Positions 30,393-38,709 are shown, numbered from the stretch's first letter. The stretch: 64,000 bases of DNA from Hymenobacter metallicola (GCF_004745645.1 NZ_SRMB01000005.1:1-64000), one strand, 5' to 3'. The notes: generated by a model not told the origin, from the sequence alone. Numbers and translations: made by a program.

Positions 30393-31577
30393 ATGTCTGA
30401 AGCGAAGGTATTTATTACGGGCCCCATTGTTGCCAACTCTGAGGAAGCAGGCAATGCATGGCCCTATACGACTCTGGAGGATGTGCTCAGCCAGCTCGAA
30501 TGGCAGAAGCCTTTCGACTCGGTGCTGGTAACCATCAATTCCCCCGGCGGCCGGATGGACAAGGGCATGGGCATCTACGACCACTTGCGTAGCCTGCCCA
30601 ATGTCACTATCCGCACCGAGGCCATCGGCCAGTGCAGCAGCATTGCTACGGCCGTGTTCCTGGCCGGCTCCGAGCGGCGCATCTATCCGCACACCGAGTT
30701 CATGATTCACCTGCCCCAGGGCGGGGTAGTCGGTACGGCCGAGGCCATCCAGCAGTATGCCGAGGATATGGCCCGGTGGCAGCAAGATCTGATCGACTTG
30801 TATGTGGACCGCGCTGGCGTGGACCCTGTGGCCATTGCCGAAATAATGCGCAAAGAAACCGACCTCTCGGCTGACGACTGCCTGAGCATGGGCTTTGCCA
30901 CGACCATCGTGCAGCCTATCACGGCCCTGGCCACGCTGCCCGGCCGCGCCCCCAAAACCGCTACTTCTCAACCGCAGCCGGCCGCGCCGGCACCCTCTGT
31001 TATGTCCAAACTCGCCACCATGGCCCGCGACCTGCTGGCCGGCATCAATGCCCTGGGCAAGAAGCCCGCTACCAACTTGGCCGTGAGCACGGCCGGCGAC
31101 GCTCCTGTTACGCTCACCATCGACACCGGTGACCGGGAAGCCTACGAGGTGGGTGACGGGGTGACCGACGCCGACGGCAACGCCGTGGCCGATGCCGACT
31201 ACGCCCTGACCGATGGCAACACCATCACTACGGTCGACGGTGCCATTACCGTCATCGTGGCTACGCCCACCGATCAGGCCCCAACTAACCAAGATGGCGG
31301 CGAGGATGTGCAGCAGCAGATCCTGGAAGCCCTGCAGGGCCTGACCAGCGTGGTGACGGCGCAGGGCAAGGCCATTACCGCCATGCAGCAGAAGCAGGCG
31401 GCCACCAATCAGAAGATTGTGACGCTGGCCGCCAGCACCGGCAGCAAGGCCGTGGTCGATACGGATGATGTGCAAACGCCTTCCCAGCAGGGCACCTCTT
31501 CGGATCAGGACCCGCACCAGATGGCGGCTGACCGCCGGGCGGCTCGGGCCAATAAGCGCATTGGTACGCGCATCTAA
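30393..31577 (+). CDS. ClpP-like head maturation protease with scaffold-like C-terminus
   Basis: Residues 1-190 of this 394-residue protein form a ClpP/S14-type protease that trims head proteins: INSPGG (49-54), catalytic Ser83 in GQCSSIATAV, His106 in IHLPQGG, and a DLSADDCLSMG segment near 147-157 that should hold the Asp. After a Pro/Ala linker, residues 204-394 are Asp/Thr/Gln-rich with a coiled coil (about 305-350), like a scaffold. An internal ATG at 31002 (MSKLATMARDLLAG) could make the scaffold alone, as in other phages. The capsid gene follows. Confidence 0.85.
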   Translation: MSEAKVFITGPIVANSEEAGNAWPYTTLEDVLSQLEWQKPFDSVLVTINSPGGRMDKGMGIYDHLRSLPNVTIRTEAIGQCSSIATAVFLAGSERRIYPHTEFMIHLPQGGVVGTAEAIQQYAEDMARWQQDLIDLYVDRAGVDPVAIAEIMRKETDLSADDCLSMGFATTIVQPITALATLPGRAPKTATSQPQPAAPAPSVMSKLATMARDLLAGINALGKKPATNLAVSTAGDAPVTLTIDTGDREAYEVGDGVTDADGNAVADADYALTDGNTITTVDGAITVIVATPTDQAPTNQDGGEDVQQQILEALQGLTSVVTAQGKAITAMQQKQAATNQKIVTLAASTGSKAVVDTDDVQTPSQQGTSSDQDPHQMAADRRAARANKRIGTRI

Positions 31578-31652
31578 CTTCTTCAAAACTCCTGCCCAGT
31601 GGCCCGTCCGGCGCGGTTCGTCGGTGTATTTCTACTGCGTTTTTCTACGTAA

Positions 31653-32759
31653 ATGGCAACTACTGCTGCAATTCTTAGCACGGCGCTCCTGGGTGGACTG
31701 TCCGTCGTGTACGGCCCCGAGCAATTTCGCGAGCTGGTACTGAAGCCCGTTATTGAGTCGCCTGATGTGGCGCAAATCTTCACCATTCGCAATGGCGTGA
31801 AGGCCAAAGAAGACGTGCTCTTCGTCGGCAAGTTTTCCAAAATCACCCATTTGGATGCCGGGTGCGGCTCGACGCCAACCACCCCCGAAATCCCCATCGA
31901 CAAGCTCACCTGGGACCCCGTGAAAATGGAGGCCTGGATTGCTGAGTGCGCAGACGAGCTCGATAAAACTTTTCTAGCCTGGGGCCTGGATGTGGGTTAC
32001 GAGCGCTACGACCTGGACCAGGCTCTGATTAAGATCAAAGCCGCTGACCAGTCGGATGCGCAGGCTATCAGCTACTGGACTGAATTTATTCAGGACCAGT
32101 TCACCCAAGCTCTGCGCTCCGACATCTTCCGCATCGGTTTCTTTGGCAACAAGGACATCACGGCGGCCAGCCTCACCGCCGGTGCCGCTGACGTGAAAAA
32201 CTACAACCAGGTAGATGGCGTGTTTGAACAGGTCTTTGCCATGGCCACGCTTTTCCCTTCAGTGCGGGCATACACGATTGCCGCCAATGCAACGGCCGAC
32301 CAAGAGCTGGCCGCTGGCGTATCGAAAGCCATTTTCCGCGCACTGGTTAAGAACGCCCCCCGCCACCTCAAGCGCGACCCTGACCGGATGATCCTCTGCA
32401 CGCAGTCGATTGCCGATAACTGGGCAGATTACCGCGAAGACAACGACAACGTGTCGGAAAGCTGGGTGCTGCAGGAAACGGGCATTGAAGGCCCGAAATA
32501 TCGCAAGGTGCCCATTATTCCCGTCGATGAATGGGATGAAATCCTGGAAACGGATTTCAACGTGGCAGACCAGGTAGACTTGCCTCACCGCGCTATCCTG
32601 ACAACCAAACGCAACCTGCAGCTGGGCTTTGACAGCTACGACGCTGCTACGCAGGTAGCCGCTTGGTTCAACATGGAAACCAAGATGAACCACATGCGCT
32701 CGAACTTCAAGTTCGATGTGAAGGTGATGAGCAAGGACCTGGTTGCTGCTGCTTACTAG
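31653..32759 (+). CDS. major capsid protein (HK97-like, by context)
   Basis: This 368-residue protein follows the protease/scaffold gene and is the best candidate for the main head protein. It has an N-terminal region of about 50 residues, then mixed strands and helices with acidic helices (EAWIAECADELDKTF) and the C-terminal part YDAATQVAAWFNMETKMNHM. The size fits HK97-fold capsids. No motif is diagnostic, so the call depends on position, length and flanking genes. A hairpin follows the stop, as often after highly expressed capsid genes. Confidence 0.75.
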   Translation: MATTAAILSTALLGGLSVVYGPEQFRELVLKPVIESPDVAQIFTIRNGVKAKEDVLFVGKFSKITHLDAGCGSTPTTPEIPIDKLTWDPVKMEAWIAECADELDKTFLAWGLDVGYERYDLDQALIKIKAADQSDAQAISYWTEFIQDQFTQALRSDIFRIGFFGNKDITAASLTAGAADVKNYNQVDGVFEQVFAMATLFPSVRAYTIAANATADQELAAGVSKAIFRALVKNAPRHLKRDPDRMILCTQSIADNWADYREDNDNVSESWVLQETGIEGPKYRKVPIIPVDEWDEILETDFNVADQVDLPHRAILTTKRNLQLGFDSYDAATQVAAWFNMETKMNHMRSNFKFDVKVMSKDLVAAAY

Positions 32760-32777
32760 CCTATCCTAGACGAAACC

Positions 32778-32807
32778 GCCCCGGCCACGCTAGGCTGGGG
32801 CCATTCT
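32778..32807 (+). terminator. hairpin after the capsid gene
   Basis: A 9-bp stem with one G-T pair (32778-32786 with 32793-32801) is followed by CATTCTTC. The T tract is weak, so it may stabilise the capsid mRNA 3' end or give partial termination. Confidence 0.6.
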
Positions 32808-32820
32808 TCACGAAACTCAT

Positions 32821-32826
32821 AGGAGG
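32821..32826 (+). promoter_or_regulatory. AGGAGG ribosome binding site in an intergenic region
   Basis: AGGAGG lies 9 bases before the ATG at 32836, in non-coding sequence after the capsid hairpin. It is therefore not explained by coding constraints. Such sites are rare in Bacteroidota. Confidence 0.55.
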
Positions 32827-32835
32827 AACAGAGAT

Positions 32836-33399
32836 ATGGCATCCTGCCGTCAACTGAAAAAAGGCTCGTCGGCCCCGTGCGAAACGGGCGCTGCGGGCAT
32901 GAAACCCAAAACCGTGCTGGTGCGCAAGGCCGACATCGCCGGCGTTTCGCGCAACGGCACCTTGAAAAAGGCGGTCCTCATTACGCTGGTGGCCACCAAG
33001 AAAGGCTTCCTATTTGAGGGCCTGGGTAGCAGCAACGCCGCCCGCGCGGAGCTGGTGCCGGGCAAGTACAAACCCAGCTACAAGCACGATTTCGACCTAG
33101 TGGCTTTCGACCCGGGCCCAGAGCAGGCTGAAACCATGGAAGATTTGGCCGCCGATGCGGAAGGCGTGGTTTCCATCACACCGGATAACAACGGCTATTA
33201 CAAAGTACTAGGGCTGAATGCAGGCCTGCGCCCCTCGGCTATGAAAACCGACAGCGAGGATGCAGATCTGGGCGGTGGTATCCCTGCCACGCTTTCCTCG
33301 GACAAGGAAATCGGCCTGGCCGATTACTTCATGGTAGTCACCGATGGCGTCTACGACGCGGCGGCCACCAAAACGGCCTTTGAGGCACTGTACGCCTAA
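32836..33399 (+). CDS. structural protein, possibly tail tube or head decoration
   Basis: This 187-residue protein begins MASCRQLKKGSSAPCETG and is strand-rich, with FLFEGLGSSNAARAELVPG and a C-terminal GLADYFMVVTDGVYDAAAT. Its own strong ribosome binding site and the place after the capsid gene suggest a highly expressed virion protein. A tail tube protein would fit the size, but no family motif is visible. Its stop overlaps the next start (TAATG). Confidence 0.5.
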   Translation: MASCRQLKKGSSAPCETGAAGMKPKTVLVRKADIAGVSRNGTLKKAVLITLVATKKGFLFEGLGSSNAARAELVPGKYKPSYKHDFDLVAFDPGPEQAETMEDLAADAEGVVSITPDNNGYYKVLGLNAGLRPSAMKTDSEDADLGGGIPATLSSDKEIGLADYFMVVTDGVYDAAATKTAFEALYA

Positions 33400-34082
33400 T
33401 GCAGGGGGTGAGTGAGCAGTGGGCGGAAAGGGCTCGTCAGATAAAACTGGCGGGCCTGAGCCGCACCGACTCGGCGGAGCTGGCGGCCGTGCATGCCGGC
33501 TTATACCCCACAGCGGAGCCCGTTCGGGTAGGCTGCTACAAATGCCTGGCCGAAGCCTTCCAAGCCATCCTGCGCGCTGTGCGCACCTTAACCGATTCCC
33601 CCAACCCTTCTTTTCCAGCCCCTACGGCCATGAACAAAGTAGACCGCAAGTACTCGTTTACCGACCCCAAGCAAACCTACCGTCCCCACAACTCGCCGGT
33701 GGTGTTCTCCAATGAGAACCTGACCGACGCCCGCGTGGCCATGATTCTCAAAGGAGACCCGGCCGCCGCCGTGCACTTCGGCATCTCCGAAGAAGAGGGC
33801 CAGGCCTTCGTCGGCGAGCAGGAGGCGGTATTGGCAGCCCTGGCCCTGGGCCAGCAGCCTACGGACGAAACCGGCACAACCATCACCATCAAAACGGGCG
33901 TCAACCCGCTGGCCAACGAGAACAGCGAGGAATACAAGGCCGAGTACGCCAAGCTCGACACGCTGAAGCGCGACGAGCTGGATACCCTGTTTTCGACCGA
34001 GGTGGTCGACGGCCAGGACCCGAAGACCTTCGCCAACAAAGGCGAGCTGATCAAAGCCCTGCTGGCCTTCCGCGTCAAGTAA
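33399..34082 (+). CDS. hypothetical structural protein, possibly two products
   Basis: The frame encodes 227 residues. The first 65 residues form a small helical part with CYKC, followed by a Pro/Ser stretch (TDSPNPSFPAPTA) that reads like an untranslated leader, then an ATG at 33630 opening a 150-residue part (MNKVDRKYSFTDP). The last 35 residues (RDELDTLFSTE ... KGELIKALLAF) resemble a HeH/LEM-type helix-extended-helix. It may be one fused protein or two products with an internal start. A terminator follows. Confidence 0.55.
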   Translation: MQGVSEQWAERARQIKLAGLSRTDSAELAAVHAGLYPTAEPVRVGCYKCLAEAFQAILRAVRTLTDSPNPSFPAPTAMNKVDRKYSFTDPKQTYRPHNSPVVFSNENLTDARVAMILKGDPAAAVHFGISEEEGQAFVGEQEAVLAALALGQQPTDETGTTITIKTGVNPLANENSEEYKAEYAKLDTLKRDELDTLFSTEVVDGQDPKTFANKGELIKALLAFRVK

Positions 34083-34104
34083 GCTTCCTGCTCTGATTCC
34101 AGGA

Positions 34105-34140
34105 AAGGCCCGCACCGCGCTTGCGGTACGGGCCTTTTTT
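34105..34140 (+). terminator. strong terminator before the portal gene
   Basis: A 15-bp stem with one mismatch (34105-34119 with 34122-34136 region) and a T run to 34141 stands 22 bp after the stop of the previous gene. It closes the capsid transcript at least in part; the portal gene would need readthrough or its own promoter. Confidence 0.8.
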
Positions 34141-34163
34141 CTACCCTTCTTCTTTTGCTTGCC

Positions 34164-35453
34164 GTGTCCACTGCTCCAGCTGCTTCAGAAACGCAACCCC
34201 TTGCTCCATTAGCCCAGGCCCAGCGCCAGGTGATTAAGGCCCAGGCTCCCTTGCGGCCCGAGATTATCACGCTGAGCACGCCCACCGACTACCCGAAGTG
34301 GGGCGACGACAACCTGTATCCGCAGCGCCTGCTCTCGGCCATGGCAGCCAGCGGCACGGCCTCGGTGTGTGCTGAGCGCAAAGCGCAGTTCATTGAGGGC
34401 AACGGCTTTACCGATCAGACCTTCTACCGGGCCGTCATTGACCGCGCCGGCGGCACCGTCGATGCATTGCTGCAGCCAGTCGGCAACAACACGGCCTACC
34501 TGGAAGGTTGGGCCGTGCGGGTGAATATCAACGCCAACGGCTTTCCCTGCGAAGTACTGCACCAGCCCAAAGAGCAGGTGCGGCCCTACTACCCGGACGC
34601 CGATGGCGTTACCCGCTGGTGCGGCCTGGTGCGCAACCCGGCCGCCGTGGCCCGGCGTGGAGCTACCTACGCCAGCCGTTCGGGCCTGCAAAAGGTGCCC
34701 GTGTTCAACCCGCGTGAAAAGCCCGAGGAGCGGTTGAAGCGCATTTCGGAGTGGAAGAATGAGAAGGGGGAATTGGTAGGCCTGAAGGGCTACCCGGGGG
34801 AAATCTACTACTGGTTCCAGAAGCGTACCGGGGCCTACCTGCACCCGCGCCCGCTCATTGATGCTGTGCTGGACGATGTGTATTCGGAGCCACTGCTGAA
34901 GCGGAGCCGGGCTGCCGACCTGGACGGCCGCTACTCGGCCCAGGTGATGATTACTGAGTTCGGTACCGCCACGCCTACCCAGGAAGTGCTGGACGCCAAC
35001 CAGGTGAAGTACGGGCAATTTGTTGGCCCTGATGGCAGCCGCATCTTGCTACAGTATGCTGATCGGCCAGAGACCAAGCCTGCTGTTGATACGCTGACGG
35101 CTCCCGATGCCAGCAAACGCTACGTCACCGACGAGGACGCCATCAAGGGCAACATCCGCGAAGCCATGCAGATGCCGGGCGTGCTGCTGGGCCGCGAAAT
35201 AGCCGGCAAGTTGGGTAGCTGGCAGGAATTCCAGGATGCGGTGGCCTACGTGCAGGCCCTGGTGGTCAACTCGGCCCAGCGCAGCATCGAGCGGGGCTTC
35301 GAAGCCGTGTTCCGCAATTTCCAGAAAGCAGATGGCACGTTCCCTTTCCAGCAGCTGCAGGATTTCTCAATTCAAAACCTGACACTGGAGCAAGCCGCAC
35401 AGCTAGCCGGCGTGTCGCAACCCGCCTCAACAGATGGAACATCTGCTCTTTAG
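34164..35453 (+). CDS. phage portal protein
   Basis: This protein of 429 residues from the GTG at 34164 (a TTG at 34155 is possible) forms the DNA gate of the head. It shows portal-like features: a start region with DYPKWGDDNLYPQRLLSAM, an early KAQFIEGNGF segment, a central clip-and-stem region, and the C-terminal helical crown (LGSWQEFQDAVAYVQALVVN). The gene lies far from the terminase, after the capsid, which differs from the usual terminase-portal-protease-capsid order. It overlaps the next gene by 20 bp. Confidence 0.82.
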   Translation: MSTAPAASETQPLAPLAQAQRQVIKAQAPLRPEIITLSTPTDYPKWGDDNLYPQRLLSAMAASGTASVCAERKAQFIEGNGFTDQTFYRAVIDRAGGTVDALLQPVGNNTAYLEGWAVRVNINANGFPCEVLHQPKEQVRPYYPDADGVTRWCGLVRNPAAVARRGATYASRSGLQKVPVFNPREKPEERLKRISEWKNEKGELVGLKGYPGEIYYWFQKRTGAYLHPRPLIDAVLDDVYSEPLLKRSRAADLDGRYSAQVMITEFGTATPTQEVLDANQVKYGQFVGPDGSRILLQYADRPETKPAVDTLTAPDASKRYVTDEDAIKGNIREAMQMPGVLLGREIAGKLGSWQEFQDAVAYVQALVVNSAQRSIERGFEAVFRNFQKADGTFPFQQLQDFSIQNLTLEQAAQLAGVSQPASTDGTSAL

Positions 35454-35946
35454 CCTGGAAGATTTCGCCCCCTATCAGGAGCTGCCCGAAAATATCCGCT
35501 TGGACCGCATGGCTCCCCACATGCGCGAAGCCCAGCGGCGGTTGAAAGGCGTGCTCACGGAGCCGCTGCAGGCTGAGCTGGTCCGGCGCCACAAAGCTAC
35601 GGAGCTTACCGGCGACTACCTGGAACTGCACAGCAAGGCAATACCGGTGCTGGTGCATGCCGCACTGGCGTACTTCTGGCCCTTCTCGCAAACGACGCTT
35701 ACCGCGGTAGGCCTGCGGCAAAAGAATAGCCAGTACTCGGACCCAGTGGACCCGCGCACCCTGGCCAGCCAGGCGGCGGTGTTCGACGGCCGCGCCCTGA
35801 GCTACGAGGTAGAGCTGCGCGCCTGGCTCATTACCCATGCAGTCAGCTTCGTCGGCTTCTATCCGGATGCCTCGCACTGTGGCGCCCAGCCGGCCCCGAG
35901 CCGCATGCCTACCGTGGTGGTGCAGGCAATCCGTCGACTCCGCTAA
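35434..35946 (+). CDS. hypothetical head-completion-like protein
   Basis: This 170-residue protein overlaps the portal gene by 20 bp and is mainly helical. Parts such as NIRLDRMAPHMREAQRRLKG and WLITHAVSFVGFYPD look like small helical phage proteins that join portal and tail (DUF6712-like impression). The role is inferred from position after the portal. Confidence 0.5.
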   Translation: MEHLLFSLEDFAPYQELPENIRLDRMAPHMREAQRRLKGVLTEPLQAELVRRHKATELTGDYLELHSKAIPVLVHAALAYFWPFSQTTLTAVGLRQKNSQYSDPVDPRTLASQAAVFDGRALSYEVELRAWLITHAVSFVGFYPDASHCGAQPAPSRMPTVVVQAIRRLR

Positions 35947-35956
35947 TTCTCTTTCC

Positions 35957-36568
35957 ATGAATCCCGTGCGCCATACCCATACCGAATTCTTTAAGCTCCT
36001 GGGCTTCCACGGTGCACGGGATTTGTTTGCCTCGGCCTTCGGCCTGAAGGCCTACCCGCTACCGCTGCTCAAAATCCAGCTCAGCGGCACGCTGCTGGCG
36101 GCCGTGGTGGCCTTCTGCGCGAAGTGGATCTGGAGCCCGCCTTCGGCTCTGTTCCTGCTGCTGGCCCTGGACCTGCTCAACGCCCGCTACGGCTACCTGG
36201 CCGACGTGAAACTACGCGGGGGCCGCTTCAAGTGGGACGAGCTGCAGCGCACGGCCGGCAAGATGCTGGCCACGCTGCTGGTGCTTACGGCCGTCAAGAA
36301 TGCCATTAACAGCTACGAGTACTACAGCTACGCCGCGGACGTGGTCTTTGCCTGGCTCTTCACCCACAAGCTGCGCAAGCTGGTGGTGAAGATGGTTGCC
36401 CTGAAAGTCGTCGAGGGCGGCCTGCCCAAACTCATCCTGGGCCTGCTGGCCAGCAAGTTCGGCCCCTACATCGTCGATGCGGTGCAGAAGAAAGAACCGG
36501 CCCCTGAACCTGATTCCGAATTGGTAGCCGCCGGCGGTACTCCACCACCTGGCCCAGCTACTCCCTAA
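35957..36568 (+). CDS. putative holin
   Basis: From the ATG at 35957 this 203-residue protein has hydrophobic segments at about residues 42-60, 62-80 and 98-115, and a polar Pro/Glu C-terminal tail. The plan resembles phage holin family 4-type proteins. It lies 11 bp before the endolysin gene. It would make holes in the inner membrane to release or activate the endolysin. An upstream in-frame ATG at 35837 overlaps the preceding gene and is unlikely. Confidence 0.7.
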   Translation: MNPVRHTHTEFFKLLGFHGARDLFASAFGLKAYPLPLLKIQLSGTLLAAVVAFCAKWIWSPPSALFLLLALDLLNARYGYLADVKLRGGRFKWDELQRTAGKMLATLLVLTAVKNAINSYEYYSYAADVVFAWLFTHKLRKLVVKMVALKVVEGGLPKLILGLLASKFGPYIVDAVQKKEPAPEPDSELVAAGGTPPPGPATP

Positions 36569-36579
36569 CCTTATCGAGC

Positions 36580-37134
36580 ATGCTACTCACCAAACAACTC
36601 CTAATGGCGGCCGTGACCGGCTGCACGGGTACCGAGGCCGACAAGTTCCTCAAACCCCTCAACGACACGCTGGCCCGCTACAACATCAGTACGCCCTTAC
36701 GGGTGGCGCACTTTCTGGCCCAGATCGGGCACGAGTCCGTGGGCCTGGATGCCGTCCGGGAATACGCTTCCGGCGCCGCCTACGAAGGGCGCAAGGACTT
36801 GGGCAACATCATCCCCGGCGATGGGGTGCGCTTCCGTGGGCGGGGCCTGATCCAGATTACGGGCCGCGCCAACTACTACGCCCTGAGCCGGGCCTTCGGC
36901 GTGGACTTCGTGGCCAACCCCGTGCTGCTCGAGCAGCCCCAGTACGCCGCCCTGTCGGCCGGCTGGTTTTGGAAGGGCCGGGGCCTGAACGAGCTGGCCG
37001 ACGGCAACTTCTTTCTCACCATCACCAAGCGCATCAACGGGGGCACCAACGGCTATGCCGACCGGGAGCGGCGCTTCCTGGTGGCCGCCAAAGCCCTGGG
37101 CGTGCCCGGCGGTGTGGCACCCAAGGTAGCATAG
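36580..37134 (+). CDS. endolysin, glycoside hydrolase family 19-like
   Basis: This 184-residue protein matches GH19 (chitinase-type) lysozymes. Catalytic Glu52 lies in QIGHES; further family motifs are YEGRKDLGN, GDGVRFRGRGLIQITGRANY and INGGTNGYADR. It would cut the glycan strands of peptidoglycan at the end of infection. No signal peptide or anchor is seen, so it depends on the holin. It stands between the holin and three small membrane genes, forming a lysis cassette. Confidence 0.92.
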   Translation: MLLTKQLLMAAVTGCTGTEADKFLKPLNDTLARYNISTPLRVAHFLAQIGHESVGLDAVREYASGAAYEGRKDLGNIIPGDGVRFRGRGLIQITGRANYYALSRAFGVDFVANPVLLEQPQYAALSAGWFWKGRGLNELADGNFFLTITKRINGGTNGYADRERRFLVAAKALGVPGGVAPKVA

Positions 37135-37198
37135 CTCCACTAACTAGGTCCACCAACTAACTCCATCAACTCCATCATTTCACCTAATTCTGTTTGCT

Positions 37199-37387
37199 AT
37201 GAAACTGCCAATTCCTGCTTTCGCCTATCCCATCATCCTGCTCTGGGTGCTGGCCATCGTGGTTTCGCTGACGCACTACCACCCCGGCATCCTGACCTAC
37301 CGCCAGTTCACGGGCGGACTTTTCTTCACGGCCCTGGTGGCCTCAGTGCTCTGGCTAGTGCTGGGCATTCGGGCTCAAAAGAAGTAA
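37199..37387 (+). CDS. small membrane protein of the lysis cassette
   Basis: This 62-residue protein has two hydrophobic segments (about 9-25 and 40-56) separated by a short polar loop, ending in RAQKK. It might be a second holin, an antiholin or an accessory lysis protein. It lies 3 bp before the next gene. Confidence 0.6.
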   Translation: MKLPIPAFAYPIILLWVLAIVVSLTHYHPGILTYRQFTGGLFFTALVASVLWLVLGIRAQKK

Positions 37388-37390
37388 GCC

Positions 37391-37849
37391 GTGTTCTGGC
37401 TGCTGTTCCAACTCTTCGCCGCCGTGGACGGGCTCTGTGATGCGCTACTCTACGGGATGCGCGGGGCCGACTCGTTCAAGTGGAATGAGCACGCTCCGCT
37501 CGTAACTCGCCGCGTGCTGGCCGTCTTAACGGCTTTGTGTGCTAGTGCTGATGCTATGCTCATTGGTGTTGCCTCGATTGGTGACTGGCCAATCTGGCTG
37601 GTTTGGTTCCTTTGGCAAACTGTTGCTGCAGGGCTGAGCTACTCGCTCTTCCATAACGAATCCTACAACTTCGGCCGGGTGTGGATTCGGGAGCAGACCC
37701 TGGCCAAGGCCTGGGCCGAGTTTCGCTTCAACTATCAATCTTCTACCACGTCGGCCCGCTGGGACTTCGATGGCACCCAGCGCTGGGTGATGGCCGGCGC
37801 GGCCGTCGTCGTGATGGGCCTGGGCTTTCTTCTTTTAATGAAACTATGA
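37391..37849 (+). CDS. membrane protein of the lysis cassette
   Basis: This 152-residue protein starts at GTG and has hydrophobic segments near 41-58, 66-85 and a C-terminal one (about 131-150). The loop between holds many charged and aromatic residues. No family recognised. It is coupled to the next gene (ATGA). Confidence 0.55.
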   Translation: MFWLLFQLFAAVDGLCDALLYGMRGADSFKWNEHAPLVTRRVLAVLTALCASADAMLIGVASIGDWPIWLVWFLWQTVAAGLSYSLFHNESYNFGRVWIREQTLAKAWAEFRFNYQSSTTSARWDFDGTQRWVMAGAAVVVMGLGFLLLMKL

Positions 37850-38526
37850 TGGACAGTAAACCACTTGCGCAGTTCGTGCGCTTCCTGACTTGGTGCAGCT
37901 TTGGTAGCCTACTTCTGGTGCTGGTAACATTTATCGTTGGGCTTGCCCTAATGCTCACCAGTTGCACCACATCGAAGCCAGCGGCCCAGATGCACGAAGA
38001 AAATGCACTATTGCATCAGACAAATACAGCCGTTGGAGAGCCTGTTGACAGTATTGTACAAAAAAAATGCACCATTGCAACAGAAAATCCAGCGCTAAAA
38101 CGGCGCCTTTTTGGCCTGCTGCCGCCTGCTCAACCTCGCAAGTTCAAGAACAAGGGCACCATCATCTACCAGGTAGGGGAGGGCAACACAGCAGCCAGTG
38201 CTAATAAGCCAGGCACCATGGCCACTGGCGCCGGGGCCACGGCTACCGACGCACAGAAAACCGAAGGGCCGGTGCAGGTGGGCCAGAACAATCAGGCTAC
38301 CGACAATACCAAGGCGGGCCAGCGGGGTGGTGCAGCAGCTACGGGCGAAGGGAGTTCTGCCACGGCCACGACGACGAAGGCTTCTTGGCTATCGGCAGTG
38401 CTGCCCTGGGTGGTTGGCATCCTGGTCATTTATTCAGTGCTGCCCTTTCTTCCCATTCCGGGTGCTGGATGGTTGCTGTTACTGGCCATCCGACGCGGCC
38501 GAAGTAGGGAGCCAGAAACAGGCTAA
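37846..38526 (+). CDS. candidate unimolecular spanin (lipoprotein with C-terminal TM)
   Basis: From the coupled ATG at 37846 this is a 226-residue protein. The N-terminus has a hydrophobic stretch (about 19-36) ending in a lipobox, LTSC with Cys40, so the mature protein would be lipid-anchored in the outer membrane. The middle is a Gly/Ala/Thr/Asn-rich periplasmic stretch, and the C-terminus has a second hydrophobic span (about 182-212). Lipobox at one end and a membrane span at the other is the layout of u-spanins such as T1 gp11, which fuse inner and outer membranes. The position at the end of the lysis cassette agrees. A longer ORF start at 37681 overlaps the previous gene. Confidence 0.6.
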   Translation: MMDSKPLAQFVRFLTWCSFGSLLLVLVTFIVGLALMLTSCTTSKPAAQMHEENALLHQTNTAVGEPVDSIVQKKCTIATENPALKRRLFGLLPPAQPRKFKNKGTIIYQVGEGNTAASANKPGTMATGAGATATDAQKTEGPVQVGQNNQATDNTKAGQRGGAAATGEGSSATATTTKASWLSAVLPWVVGILVIYSVLPFLPIPGAGWLLLLAIRRGRSREPETG

Positions 38527-38546
38527 TTATTTTATTTAATAAGAGC

Positions 38547-38577
38547 AAAAAGCCCCGGCGCAGGTCGGGGCTTTTTT
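38547..38577 (+). terminator. terminator of the lysis operon
   Basis: AAAAGCCCCG (38547 on) pairs with CGGGGCTTTT (38566-38575), followed by a T run. It ends the head-lysis transcript. Confidence 0.85.
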
Positions 38578-38589
38578 GTTTCTTAGAGC

Positions 38590-38709
38590 ATGGGCTGCTA
38601 CTACCAATCCGACTACGAAGATCCAAACGGCATGCCCTGGTGGGCAAAGGTGCTGGGAGTGGTGCTACTCATCGGCCTGGCCCGGCTGCTCATGTGGCTG
38701 TTCCCGTAA
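38590..38709 (+). CDS. 39-residue small membrane protein
   Basis: A short ORF encodes 39 residues starting MGCYYQSDYEDPNGMPWWAK and ending with a hydrophobic helix (VLGVVLLIGLARLLMWLF). It lies just after the lysis terminator. Coding character is plausible but the length is small; toxin- or holin-like small membrane peptides look similar. Confidence 0.4.
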   Translation: MGCYYQSDYEDPNGMPWWAKVLGVVLLIGLARLLMWLFP

